From: Candidatus Hydrothermarchaeum profundi
GTDB lineage: Archaea > Hydrothermarchaeota > Hydrothermarchaeia > Hydrothermarchaeales > Hydrothermarchaeaceae
Assembly (NCBI GenBank): GCA_002011125.2
Contig: MTMF02000009.1
Location: 1,022,989 to 1,086,988, forward strand
Reading direction: 5' to 3'
Length of the DNA: 64,000 bases
The translations under genes and the position numbers were made by a program. Shown here in pieces: positions 1 through 8,038 of this stretch. Each line of letters opens with the position of its first letter. Position 1 is the stretch's first letter. The notes under the pieces were generated by a model. That model did no database searches. It saw nothing but the letters and a program-made list of their open reading frames with translations, and was not told the DNA's origin.

Positions 1-321
1 GAGCAAAATAAACCTATCTTTATTTATTTCTGGGCGATATGGTGCACATACTGCGAAAAATTACATACTGAAGTTTATCCAAACCCGGAAATCAATAGGA
101 TCTTAAAAGAAGACTATGTACTTGTAGCGGTGGATCTAGATACTAACAAAAAAGATGCAGCTAGATTTGGAGCAACGTATCCTCCAAAGCTTGTGTTCAT
201 TACGCCAGATGGTGAAATAATAACTGAAATTGGAGGTTATGTTCCAGCGGAATCTCTACTTCCTGTTCTACAAAATGTAAAAGCCTTCTATCAAAATAGA
301 ATTAGTTCCGGTGGTGGTTAA
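1..321 (+). CDS. Thioredoxin-like protein, C-terminal part (5' end outside window)
   Basis: Frame 1 is open from the first base to the TAA at 319-321 and gives 106 residues of a thioredoxin-fold protein. The redox motif WCTYC is at residues 14-18 of the visible part, and the cis-proline region is YPPKLVFITPDG. The beginning, probably a signal peptide or membrane anchor, lies outside the window. It closely resembles the thioredoxin at 8778-9230. Its stop directly abuts the GTG start of ccmF, so the two are likely co-transcribed. Likely role (inference): extracytoplasmic thiol reductant for apocytochrome c or Dsb-type proteins. Fold is clear; exact partner unknown. Confidence 0.88.
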   Translation, partial: EQNKPIFIYFWAIWCTYCEKLHTEVYPNPEINRILKEDYVLVAVDLDTNKKDAARFGATYPPKLVFITPDGEIITEIGGYVPAESLLPVLQNVKAFYQNRISSGGG

Positions 322-2667
322 GTGAATCTAGGTAATCTATTGCTATATAGTGCATTTTCCATCGGGTCTTTGATTATTTTATTATTATTGATAAATCTAA
401 TCAAGAACATTCAAGTTGAAAGATATGTTCAATGGCTAGTGAGAGCTTTTTTTATGATATTACTCGCGGATATGAGTCTGCTTACTTACTATTTCATCGT
501 GAGCGATATTTCAGTAAATTACGTATGGACATTTACGAGTAAGTATCTCCCACTTTTATACAAATTATCTGGCGTATTGGCTGGACAACAAGGAACACTA
601 TTATTCTGGGCATTTTTAATAAGTATAAGTGCTCTATGGATTAATGAGAGAAAAGAGTATAGCGATTTTATAAAAAAAGTCCAGATAATTGTATTGTTAC
701 TAGGATTATTCTTTATTGCTTTAACGATCAAAGAATCACCTTTTATCACGATATATGATCTCTATCCAGACTTACCGAGAGATTTCCTTCCAGAAGACGG
801 CGCTGGACTTAATCCCCTTCTAATCGACCCTTGGATGGCTGTTCATCCTCCGGTAATTTTTATAGCTTATGCAACTATGACTATTCCTTTTGCAGTCGCC
901 GTAGTTTACCTTATTAAGTCTATAAAAGAGGACACCTTAAAAGTGTATAGTGAATGGAGTCATATTGTGACCTTCTGGTGCAGGATTTCTTGGCTTTTTC
1001 TTACATGGGGGATCGCGGTCGGCGGTTTTTGGGCCTATAAAGTACTCGGTTGGGGCGGTTACTGGGCTTGGGATCCTGTGGAAACATCTTCTCTTATCCC
1101 GTGGATCCTTTTGACAGGAGCTCTCCACGCTCTATCCGAAAATAGGAAAAAAAAGGAGAGTTATAATATATTAGCTCCAGTGCTGGTTGCGTTGTCTTTT
1201 TCACTAGTGGTATACGCTACATTAGTTACTAGAAGTGGATTTTTTGAATCCGTGCATGCCTTCAGCACCGGGCAAACAGGATTTTATCTATTAATTTTGG
1301 TTGTAGTGAGCATACTGGTTTCTCTCATTTTAGGAAGTATAAAGTACGTTAAGAGAGTTGATAGGCACGTAGAAGATATTGATAATGGAGAGATTACTCT
1401 GGTGAATAGGACAAATATATTCTATCTTGCAATATTATTGTTTGTAATATTAACTTTTATATCCTTCTGGGGGATCACATTTCCGGCGTTGACAAAACTA
1501 GCTATGGGGAAAAAAATTGGTATGGGTATTTCGTTTTTTAATATTTGGAGTTATCCTTTTATAATATTGCTAATGCTTTTCGGCGGACTAGGGCTAAATT
1601 ACAAGCATTCTGAAAAAAAGAAGCAACTACGAGTATTCGGTTTATTTATCCTCATTACTTTGATAGCGGCTGTAATTAAGCCCTCAGAATCATGGAAAAT
1701 TGTAGAATATTCCGCCATCATCAATCCCGAAAAGCCATTTCTATATAGGCTGATTGGCGGTGCCTCCCCCTTAAGCATAATACCCCCTTCTATTTACCTG
1801 ACTTGGGGTGCGAGTGAAAGGCTTTTGCGAAGATTTAAGAGTAAGTCCATGGAGCTAAAAATAAAGGAAGTAGGGATTTTTATCATACATGTCGGAGTTG
1901 TTTTAATCATAGCTGGTTCTGTAGTTAGTACTCTTTTCGATAAAGAGTTCAGTACTAGAGTCACTATAGGAAATTCTGAGCTTGTACGGATTGAAGGGAC
2001 CCCTTATGCGGTTAAACTTCTTGGCTTTGACACAGAGGTAGTATATATAGAAGATTCTGCGAGTAATGATATACCGGGGGATAGTCTAGATGAATTTTAC
2101 ACGAAAATCGGGGAAGAGGATGTCTATTTAGTGCATGGTAAGGTAGAGGAAACTGTACAAACGGAACATAATACTTATATGAAACTTGTAGATAACGGCA
2201 GAGAGTTATGGGTCGCTACTAATAGGGTAGACATCCCTAAGGGTGCCCTAGTTGTACTATCTGGAAATGTGATGTTTGATTTTGCAAGTCCAACTTTAAA
2301 CAGAGTTTTCGATATAATACTTTTCGCTCCGCATGTAGAGGTATATAGTATGGAGCCTGAAAGATATTCGACAACAGAACTAGTTAAAGTAGCGGTATAC
2401 AATGGCCATAACAAAATAGGGGAGGGTACTGCTAAGTCGATTACCTATAAAAATGGAAATGTCAACAAGGTAATGATTGATAGATCATTGACTAAGGATG
2501 TTTATGTTATCTACACAGGAAAGAACGGCCAAGAAATACCTTTAACAATTAAGATTAAGCCGTACGTAAGCTGGACTTGGGTAGGTGTGGTGTTGTTTTC
2601 GGTGGGCATACTTTTTATATTATTTTTTGATCCGGTTGTTAAAGAGAGGAGGTATCAAGCTGAATAG
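322..2667 (+). CDS. ccmF: Cytochrome c haem lyase CcmF with an inserted OB-fold domain
   Basis: A 781-residue multi-spanning membrane protein. CcmF hands haem from holo-CcmE to the CXXCH cysteines of apocytochromes on the outer face of the membrane. The haem-handling tryptophan-rich motif GWGGYWAWDPVET is at residues 243-255, and flanking histidines (for example in WMAVHPPVIF) are present. A large external region before the last membrane span contains an extra module at about residues 598-670, with signatures HGKVEET, NGRELWVATNR and SPTLNRVFDIILF. These look like the NrfJ-type OB-fold domain of nitrite-reductase-associated proteins. The GTG start follows the previous stop codon with no gap. 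A second, 656-residue CcmF lies at 20692-22662. Confidence 0.93.
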   Translation: MNLGNLLLYSAFSIGSLIILLLLINLIKNIQVERYVQWLVRAFFMILLADMSLLTYYFIVSDISVNYVWTFTSKYLPLLYKLSGVLAGQQGTLLFWAFLISISALWINERKEYSDFIKKVQIIVLLLGLFFIALTIKESPFITIYDLYPDLPRDFLPEDGAGLNPLLIDPWMAVHPPVIFIAYATMTIPFAVAVVYLIKSIKEDTLKVYSEWSHIVTFWCRISWLFLTWGIAVGGFWAYKVLGWGGYWAWDPVETSSLIPWILLTGALHALSENRKKKESYNILAPVLVALSFSLVVYATLVTRSGFFESVHAFSTGQTGFYLLILVVVSILVSLILGSIKYVKRVDRHVEDIDNGEITLVNRTNIFYLAILLFVILTFISFWGITFPALTKLAMGKKIGMGISFFNIWSYPFIILLMLFGGLGLNYKHSEKKKQLRVFGLFILITLIAAVIKPSESWKIVEYSAIINPEKPFLYRLIGGASPLSIIPPSIYLTWGASERLLRRFKSKSMELKIKEVGIFIIHVGVVLIIAGSVVSTLFDKEFSTRVTIGNSELVRIEGTPYAVKLLGFDTEVVYIEDSASNDIPGDSLDEFYTKIGEEDVYLVHGKVEETVQTEHNTYMKLVDNGRELWVATNRVDIPKGALVVLSGNVMFDFASPTLNRVFDIILFAPHVEVYSMEPERYSTTELVKVAVYNGHNKIGEGTAKSITYKNGNVNKVMIDRSLTKDVYVIYTGKNGQEIPLTIKIKPYVSWTWVGVVLFSVGILFILFFDPVVKERRYQAE

Positions 2668-3382
2668 TGAGCCATCATTTGTCTTAGCATTCCTTGCTGG
2701 ACTCTTAACGGTTACTACCCCTTGTGTCATCCCAATCCTCCCCCCAATGTTAGCCGGATCTATCGGTCATAAGCTTAGACCTTTTTTTATTGTATTAGGA
2801 AGCTCCATAACGTTTACCTTAATGGGGGGAGCTTTCGCAGCAATAGGCCTCTTAGCGTCAGGGGTTACAGAATATATGAGACTATTTTTTATTTTCTTTA
2901 TCATAGCTTTTGGAGCAGTAATGGTGGATGAAGATATCAATAAAGTATATACGAAATACGCAACAGTTGTAGTCAATAGATTATTAAGTCGAAAAGGAAG
3001 TAATTCCTCAAGAAACTTTCACCCACTAGTAGGAGCTTTTGTGTTAGGGCTTTCTCTGGGTATAGTGTGGATTCCATGCGTCGGCCCTATATTGGGGGCT
3101 GTACTTGCATATGCTTCAACAACAGCTAACTTAGCTAAGGGGTCTCTTTTGTTGATGACGTATTCTTTTGGGCTTGGACTTCCGATGCTTGGGATAGCTT
3201 ACGGGGGCAAATATGCTTCTGTAAAAGTAGAATGGGTTAAGGTCCATTCTATTACGATAAGAAAGATTGCTGGATGGGTAATTATCCTCACAGGGATAGC
3301 TATGCTCTTTGGTCTTGATAGACTTGTACAAGCTGGTCTTACTCCGTATTTCCCGAGTTTTGAAGAGAGGTTGCTAAAATGA
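2660..3382 (+). CDS. ccdA: CcdA-type thiol-disulfide transporter (probable CTG start)
   Basis: A six-span CcdA/DsbD-family membrane protein of about 240 residues. It carries the paired cysteines TTPCVIP near the N-terminus and WIPCVGP in the middle. CcdA moves electrons from cytoplasmic thioredoxin to external thioredoxin-like proteins that keep apocytochrome haem-binding cysteines reduced. An in-frame ATG exists only at 2585, deep inside ccmF. A strong GGAGG at 2648-2652 sits 7 nt before an in-frame CTG at 2660, and a start there gives an N-terminus matching the CcdA at 8039-8737. I therefore place the start at this non-standard codon. The stop overlaps the next ATG by 4 nt. Confidence 0.85.
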   Translation: MNSEPSFVLAFLAGLLTVTTPCVIPILPPMLAGSIGHKLRPFFIVLGSSITFTLMGGAFAAIGLLASGVTEYMRLFFIFFIIAFGAVMVDEDINKVYTKYATVVVNRLLSRKGSNSSRNFHPLVGAFVLGLSLGIVWIPCVGPILGAVLAYASTTANLAKGSLLLMTYSFGLGLPMLGIAYGGKYASVKVEWVKVHSITIRKIAGWVIILTGIAMLFGLDRLVQAGLTPYFPSFEERLLK

Positions 3383-4392
3383 GTGAAAAGGGAGACCGCT
3401 TTAAGATAAATTGGGGGCATAGGTATCTTATAATTGTGGCAGGGCTTTTCTTTATTGCTGGATTCTCATCAGGGTATGTGTTCTTTAGTGATGGAGAAAA
3501 TGAGAAAATTTGTCCATTTAGTTTTAATATAACCCTGTCTAATGAACTCTTTGCTGATGTCATTGGTGAAAAGGCAGCGAGTTATGTAGATGAAAAATTT
3601 CTAAGGCCGCAAGGAGCTTCAGGGGAACTGGTAAAAGTTGAGAGCTATGGGGATAGTCTCTATAGAGTTATAATACGTGCTACTAAGGAGGGTGTTACTC
3701 AGACGATTTCGTTACTCGCTACAAGAGATGGTAAGTTAATACTACTAGGTGAGGGCGGAGGCGTGGTCGAGATTCCAGAATCCTATGAAGCAAACCTCAC
3801 TTTTAGGGAGGTAGCTAAAACTGATGCTATCTACATAACCTCAGGATTGGAAATAAGACCAGAGATGGCCGCATATATTCGGGGATCAAAAGATGCTCCT
3901 ATAACTTTTGTAGAATTCAATGATTTTCAGTGTCCATTTTGTAAAAGGTTCAGGGATCAGAGTTTAGATCTTATTCTAACAAAATATGAAGGAAAAATCC
4001 GTTATGTTCTTTTAGATTTCCCTATTACTTCAATTCATCCTCAAGCACCTCTGGCACATATTGCCGCTAGGTGTGCGGGTGAACAAGGAAAATACTTCGA
4101 ATATCATAACAAGCTCTTTGCTAAACAAGAAAGTTGGTCTAGGATGCCTCCAGATTCTGTAGAAGAGATAAATGAGTTTGAAAGCTACGCAGTTGAGCTT
4201 GGATTAGATGAGGTGAAGTTTTCTCAATGCCTAAACTCAAGAAAGTATGAGAACGCGGTATTATCAAACATGGAGATAGGAGCTAGAGCGGGTGTTACAG
4301 GAACTCCAACTTTCTTTATAAACGGTCAGAAAGTCGGTGGAGCGCAACCTTATCAAGTCTTCGAATCTGTCATAGAATCTCAACTAAGTTAG
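3379..4392 (+). CDS. Membrane-anchored DsbA-family thiol oxidoreductase
   Basis: A 337-residue protein with one N-terminal membrane span (about residues 15-36), a roughly 120-residue linker domain, then a DsbA-like thioredoxin domain. The active site CPFC is at residues 185-188 inside the phrase DFQCPFCKRF. The cis-proline loop is GVTGTPTFFING. The inserted helical region between them is typical of the DsbA/DsbG group (thioredoxin_4 family). It probably acts outside the membrane as disulfide oxidase or isomerase, with CcdA and CcmF as partners (inference from the 4-nt overlap with ccdA). The linker resembles nothing I recognise. Confidence 0.88.
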   Translation: MSEKGDRFKINWGHRYLIIVAGLFFIAGFSSGYVFFSDGENEKICPFSFNITLSNELFADVIGEKAASYVDEKFLRPQGASGELVKVESYGDSLYRVIIRATKEGVTQTISLLATRDGKLILLGEGGGVVEIPESYEANLTFREVAKTDAIYITSGLEIRPEMAAYIRGSKDAPITFVEFNDFQCPFCKRFRDQSLDLILTKYEGKIRYVLLDFPITSIHPQAPLAHIAARCAGEQGKYFEYHNKLFAKQESWSRMPPDSVEEINEFESYAVELGLDEVKFSQCLNSRKYENAVLSNMEIGARAGVTGTPTFFINGQKVGGAQPYQVFESVIESQLS

Positions 4393-4489
4393 GATATTTA
4401 GAAAAAAATCAAAATTTCATAAACATAAATCACCGGAAATTTGGGTAAAAGTTGGTGTAAATTCTGGAAAATGTTCTTAAATAATCATT

Positions 4490-5332
4490 TTGAGAGAAAA
4501 ACTAGTGGTCGGGACTGATTTGGCTTCAGAGTCGGAAAAAAAAGGAAGGAGAAGGTATATAATATTTCTTCTGGTATCCTTTTTGATAGGGAGTATAGGA
4601 GGATTAGTTCTATTCACTTATTTAAGTCCGGATACCCTTAAAACTTCCGCTTCTGGTAAAGTATATGCGGAATCTCAGCCTGTAGGAAGTATGGTAAGTT
4701 ATACCAATCCGGAGGAAATTTATAAGCTCTTTATCTGTCCTTGCTGTGGTAGTACAATAGACGCATTATGTTGTGAGTCAGCTATAGAACGAAAAGCCTA
4801 TGTTGACGGACTCTTAGATGCGGGATTAGATAAGACAGAGATAATGGTTAAGATGACTTCTCGCTATGGATTGGATTCTCTCGCAAGCGATTCATTGAAA
4901 ACCGAGGTTAGGGAGATTCTAATCGAAAGAGCCCCCGAAGATAGGCCACAGCTAGTAATTTACCCGAAAGCCTATGACTTGGGAAATGTGAGTGTTTCAG
5001 GCGGAGTTGTCACAACTCTTGTCCACTTAACAAACAAGGGAAAAACAAATCTGGTGATTGATGATATGGAGACTTCTTGTGGTTGTACTTCTGCTTCTAT
5101 TGTTTATGATGGTGTTGAGGGTCCTCTTTTTAATATGAGGGAGCATGGTAATAATCCTGTGGGGTGGAGTGTTAGTATTAGGCCGGGTGATACTGCTATC
5201 TTGAAGGTTATTTATGATCCGATGGTGCACCCTGATCTCAGAGGAACGGTAACTAGGCTCGTCACTATATATTCTAACGACCCAATTGACCCACAGACGA
5301 CTTTTAAATTGAGATTGAATCAGGTCGATTAA
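4490..5332 (+). CDS. CcmH-like CxxC domain fused to a DUF1573 domain
   Basis: A 280-residue membrane-anchored protein (hydrophobic segment about 23-45). Residues 73-130 contain CPCC (83-86), followed by a helical segment ending in GLDKTEIMVKMTSRYGLDSL. This follows the pattern of bacterial CcmH/CycL: a CxxC, then two helices ending in an RYG motif. Residues 155-280 are a DUF1573 (ASH/Ig-like) domain with the SCGCT motif at 196-200. CcmH reduces apocytochrome cysteines during haem attachment. The CcmH assignment is an inference from pattern, not identity. Residues about 187-256 are encoded by a 209-bp segment duplicated exactly in the next gene. The start is TTG at 4490; GTG at 4505 is an alternative. 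Confidence 0.8.
   Translation: MREKLVVGTDLASESEKKGRRRYIIFLLVSFLIGSIGGLVLFTYLSPDTLKTSASGKVYAESQPVGSMVSYTNPEEIYKLFICPCCGSTIDALCCESAIERKAYVDGLLDAGLDKTEIMVKMTSRYGLDSLASDSLKTEVREILIERAPEDRPQLVIYPKAYDLGNVSVSGGVVTTLVHLTNKGKTNLVIDDMETSCGCTSASIVYDGVEGPLFNMREHGNNPVGWSVSIRPGDTAILKVIYDPMVHPDLRGTVTRLVTIYSNDPIDPQTTFKLRLNQVD
5049..5257 (+). repeat. 209-bp perfect direct repeat, copy 1
   Basis: Identical at every position to 5629-5837 (copy 2), 580 bp downstream and in the same reading phase. It covers the SCGCT motif and the C-terminal half of the DUF1573 domain. Codons in the repeat favour T-ending forms (GGT, GAT, TCT, GTT), unlike the more mixed codons on both sides. Confidence 0.97.
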
Positions 5333-5333
5333 A

Positions 5334-5912
5334 GTGTCGAAATTAACAAAACACCAGGCTAAGGAACTCAAAAAGAAGAAGAAAAATAAAAAAATTGAGG
5401 CACAGCGGCGTAAAATTCAATCACAAAGAAAGATTAGGCGACTGACTAAATACATAGGCATTATCGTGATATTCTCTGTAGCTCTTCTGATAGTTAAGGG
5501 ATCAATGGGTGCTGTGGAAGGAGCGCCTTCGTTACAGGTATCGCCTGAGAGTATAAACTTGGGAGACGTAAGCGTATCCGGAGGCCCGGTAGTTGTTGGT
5601 TTTGAGATAAAAAATACTGGGGCTAGTGATCTGGTGATTGATGATATGGAGACTTCTTGTGGTTGTACTTCTGCTTCTATTGTTTATGATGGTGTTGAGG
5701 GTCCTCTTTTTAATATGAGGGAGCATGGTAATAATCCTGTGGGGTGGAGTGTTAGTATTAGGCCGGGTGATACTGCTATCTTGAAGGTTATTTATGATCC
5801 GATGGTGCACCCTGATCTCAGAGGAACGGTAACTAGGGTTGTTACCCTTTATACGAATGATCCCACATCGAAAGTTAAGGACGTATATATACGGATAAAT
5901 CAAGTGGACTGA
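5334..5912 (+). CDS. Membrane-anchored DUF1573 protein
   Basis: A 192-residue protein: a very basic cytoplasmic N-terminus rich in lysine and arginine (1-37), one membrane span (about 40-58), then an external DUF1573 domain with SCGCT. The GTG start is 1 nt after the preceding stop. A 209-bp stretch (5629-5837) is identical, base for base, to part of the upstream gene (5049-5257), while the rest of the two domains differs strongly. DUF1573 domains are Ig-like folds often found beside cytochrome or sulfur-handling genes; the biochemical function is unknown. Context suggests a role in cytochrome c maturation or thiol redox (inference). Confidence 0.82.
   Translation: MSKLTKHQAKELKKKKKNKKIEAQRRKIQSQRKIRRLTKYIGIIVIFSVALLIVKGSMGAVEGAPSLQVSPESINLGDVSVSGGPVVVGFEIKNTGASDLVIDDMETSCGCTSASIVYDGVEGPLFNMREHGNNPVGWSVSIRPGDTAILKVIYDPMVHPDLRGTVTRVVTLYTNDPTSKVKDVYIRINQVD
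5629..5837 (+). repeat. 209-bp perfect direct repeat, copy 2
   Basis: Second copy, in the gene at 5334-5912; identical to 5049-5257. Outside the borders the two genes diverge at once, at both nucleotide and protein level. That pattern fits gene conversion or copying of a DNA patch rather than whole-gene duplication. Confidence 0.97.
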
Positions 5913-5916
5913 GATA

Positions 5917-6339
5917 ATGACTAAGATGATAATTTTTCTAAGTTTGGTGTCTATGTCTATAATAGGCGGGGCAATATTTTATCAGTATTTTAAATTAGAG
6001 AGTCCAGTTTCACCGCCAGTAATTGAGATTATACCTGCCTCATATGATTTTGGTGATATCCCTTACAAGAAAGTCGAAACAACATTTAAAATTAAAAACC
6101 TGGGTGGAGAGAATCTAGAGATTCTTGGTGTAAGTACATCCTGTGGATGTACCAAAGCATATGCCAAGGAAAATATTATACCACCGGGTGGAGAAACTGA
6201 GTTGATTGTAACATTTGATCCAAATCTTATGGATTATAAAGTAGTAGGGAAGGTATTCAGAGCGGTTTTTGTTTCCAGTAATGATCCTCTTAATGAGGAA
6301 GTCAGAATAGACATCACAGCTAACGTTGTGGAGGGGTAA
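5917..6339 (+). CDS. Membrane-anchored DUF1573 protein, third member
   Basis: A 140-residue protein with one N-terminal membrane segment and a compact DUF1573 domain containing STSCGCT. It lacks the roughly 17-residue insertion after the SCGC motif seen in the two upstream paralogues and carries no part of their 209-bp repeat. It starts at ATG 4 nt after the previous stop. Co-transcription with the thiol-redox cluster is likely; the molecular role is unknown. Confidence 0.82.
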   Translation: MTKMIIFLSLVSMSIIGGAIFYQYFKLESPVSPPVIEIIPASYDFGDIPYKKVETTFKIKNLGGENLEILGVSTSCGCTKAYAKENIIPPGGETELIVTFDPNLMDYKVVGKVFRAVFVSSNDPLNEEVRIDITANVVEG

Positions 6340-6346
6340 TTTTATT

Positions 6347-7561
6347 ATGAAAAAACAGGGCCTTATCGTATTGCTATTTATTTTCTTAGTTTTCCCACTA
6401 GCATCTGCTTATAATTCATCTGGTAAGGCGGTTATCTATTACAACGAGGCGTGTAGCGATTGTACAATCTATATTAAAAAAAATTTAGTTGTAATTCTAA
6501 GAGACTATGGTATTACCGATATACAGCTTAAGGACTACATAAATAACGATAATTACCGGAAAGAATTGGTTGAATTTAATAAAAGAAATGGCATACCTAT
6601 GGAGCTCCAATCGCATCTTACAGCTGTAGTAAATGATAGAATCATACTCGAAGGACATGTTCCAGAAAGTATAATTAGAGACCTGCTTTCTCAGCAAGAG
6701 TTTGATAAGGTCTTGGTATACCAAGATGAGATGAAGAAAGAGGCAAGAACTTATAAAGTTTGGGCTTTCTCTGGAGAAATTAAAGAATATCCCATACGAA
6801 CACCAATAAGTGAGTATATAGACTGGTTTAAATCGGAAGGCTCAAATAGGCTTCAAAATTCGCCTGTTTTATCTAATTTTGTGTCTAGTTCTCTTCTTCC
6901 GTTGGTGATTGTTACCGGACTTTTAGATGGAATTAATCCTTGTGCGTTTGCAGTTTTATTGTTTTTCATAGCATATCTTTTTACTATTAAGAGAGCAAGG
7001 GTCAGTGTTATAAAAATGGGAGTAGTCTATATAGCGGCGATTTATCTTGCTTATTTTCTGATAGGTATCGGTATAATGAAGGCTTTGGTAATTACAGGGC
7101 AGCCTCATCTAATGGCTAAGATAGGAGCTATTCTTATTATTATTTTAGGATTTATAAATATCAAAGACTACTTCAAGCCAGAGCTATTCCCGATACATCT
7201 TAAAATCCCTCATCAAGCGGTACCCCACATAAAGGAATGGGCATACAAAGCTACCTTTCCTGCAGCCTCAATTATGGGCTTCCTTGTGGGTCTCTGTACT
7301 TTCCCCTGTTCGGGGGGAATCTATGTTGCCATTATCGGATTATTATCAGCAAAAGCCACATATTTCAATGGCATAGCATATCTACTACTCTATAATCTTA
7401 TGTTTGTTATGCCTCTTGTAGTGATATTATTAGTGACATCGAGTGCGTCTAGAACAGTTAAACTTAAAGAGTGGAGAGATCGTAATGCGAGGCTGATGAA
7501 GTTAGAATTTGGAGTTGCTATGATTCTGATAGGATTTGTGATACTAAAGTGGTTTGTATAG
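6347..7561 (+). CDS. Signal peptide, thioredoxin-like domain and CcdA-type membrane domain fusion
   Basis: A 404-residue protein. Residues 1-21 are a signal peptide (MKKQGLIV onward, ending at LASA). A small glutaredoxin/thioredoxin-like domain follows with CSDC at 36-39. From about residue 185 there is a CcdA/DsbD-like membrane domain with DGINPCAF and LCTFPCSGG. This joins the transporter and its external redox partner in one polypeptide, as in DsbD or ScsB. An in-frame upstream ATG exists at 6326, but GGAGGGG at 6330-6336 fits ATG 6347 and precedes a proper signal peptide. It is the last gene of the cluster and is convergent with 7591-8031. Confidence 0.88.
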   Translation: MKKQGLIVLLFIFLVFPLASAYNSSGKAVIYYNEACSDCTIYIKKNLVVILRDYGITDIQLKDYINNDNYRKELVEFNKRNGIPMELQSHLTAVVNDRIILEGHVPESIIRDLLSQQEFDKVLVYQDEMKKEARTYKVWAFSGEIKEYPIRTPISEYIDWFKSEGSNRLQNSPVLSNFVSSSLLPLVIVTGLLDGINPCAFAVLLFFIAYLFTIKRARVSVIKMGVVYIAAIYLAYFLIGIGIMKALVITGQPHLMAKIGAILIIILGFINIKDYFKPELFPIHLKIPHQAVPHIKEWAYKATFPAASIMGFLVGLCTFPCSGGIYVAIIGLLSAKATYFNGIAYLLLYNLMFVMPLVVILLVTSSASRTVKLKEWRDRNARLMKLEFGVAMILIGFVILKWFV

Positions 7562-7590
7562 ATTAACAAAATTTGATATGGCGGACCCTA

Positions 7591-8031
7591 TTACTTTTTT
7601 AGCCAATCACTAATATAGACTTTATATGTTCTTCCAAGACGTTCACGTGAGATTATCCCTTTCTTCTCTAGATTAAGTAAAAGAGCGCTGACTTTTGATT
7701 TCGAGAAGCCAGTTCTAAATCGCAGCGAGTCTTGAGTGACTCCTTCCGAGTTTCTAATTATATCAAGTAGAAGAATCTCATCTTCTGTTAAAGCTCTCTG
7801 CAATATATCTATACTACGGTCCATCCCAAACTCGCTTGGTCTTGCCCAGAGGTAAAATAGGAATCCAATACCCATCCCGATTACAAAGGAAAGAGTCATC
7901 CTATAATGCATTATTCTACTACTCTCTTCAAAAAACAGAGAAAAGATTGCATCTATACCAAAAAAGATGATGAATATTAAGAGCACTGTAGATAATATTC
8001 GCTCGTTCTCTGTAGAAGGTTTTCTCACCAT
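7591..8031 (-). CDS. Membrane-bound winged-helix transcriptional regulator
   Basis: 146 residues. Two hydrophobic segments (about 11-30 and 43-62) are followed by a winged-helix domain (about 78-146) with the pattern GVTQDSLRFRTGFSKSKVSA and a wing ending in a basic tail. The layout matches archaeal one-component regulators with an N-terminal membrane anchor. It starts 7 nt after the ccdA stop on the same strand, so it is the last gene of the 9820-7591 run. It may sense redox or membrane state and control this operon (inference). Confidence 0.82.
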   Translation of the reverse strand: MVRKPSTENERILSTVLLIFIIFFGIDAIFSLFFEESSRIMHYRMTLSFVIGMGIGFLFYLWARPSEFGMDRSIDILQRALTEDEILLLDIIRNSEGVTQDSLRFRTGFSKSKVSALLLNLEKKGIISRERLGRTYKVYISDWLKK

Positions 8032-8038
8032 TTTGTCA

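Noticed and set aside
5027-5903. Two long minus-strand frames opposite the DUF1573 repeats
   Set aside because: They mirror the repeated plus-strand coding sequence; their similarity to each other comes only from the 209-bp repeat.
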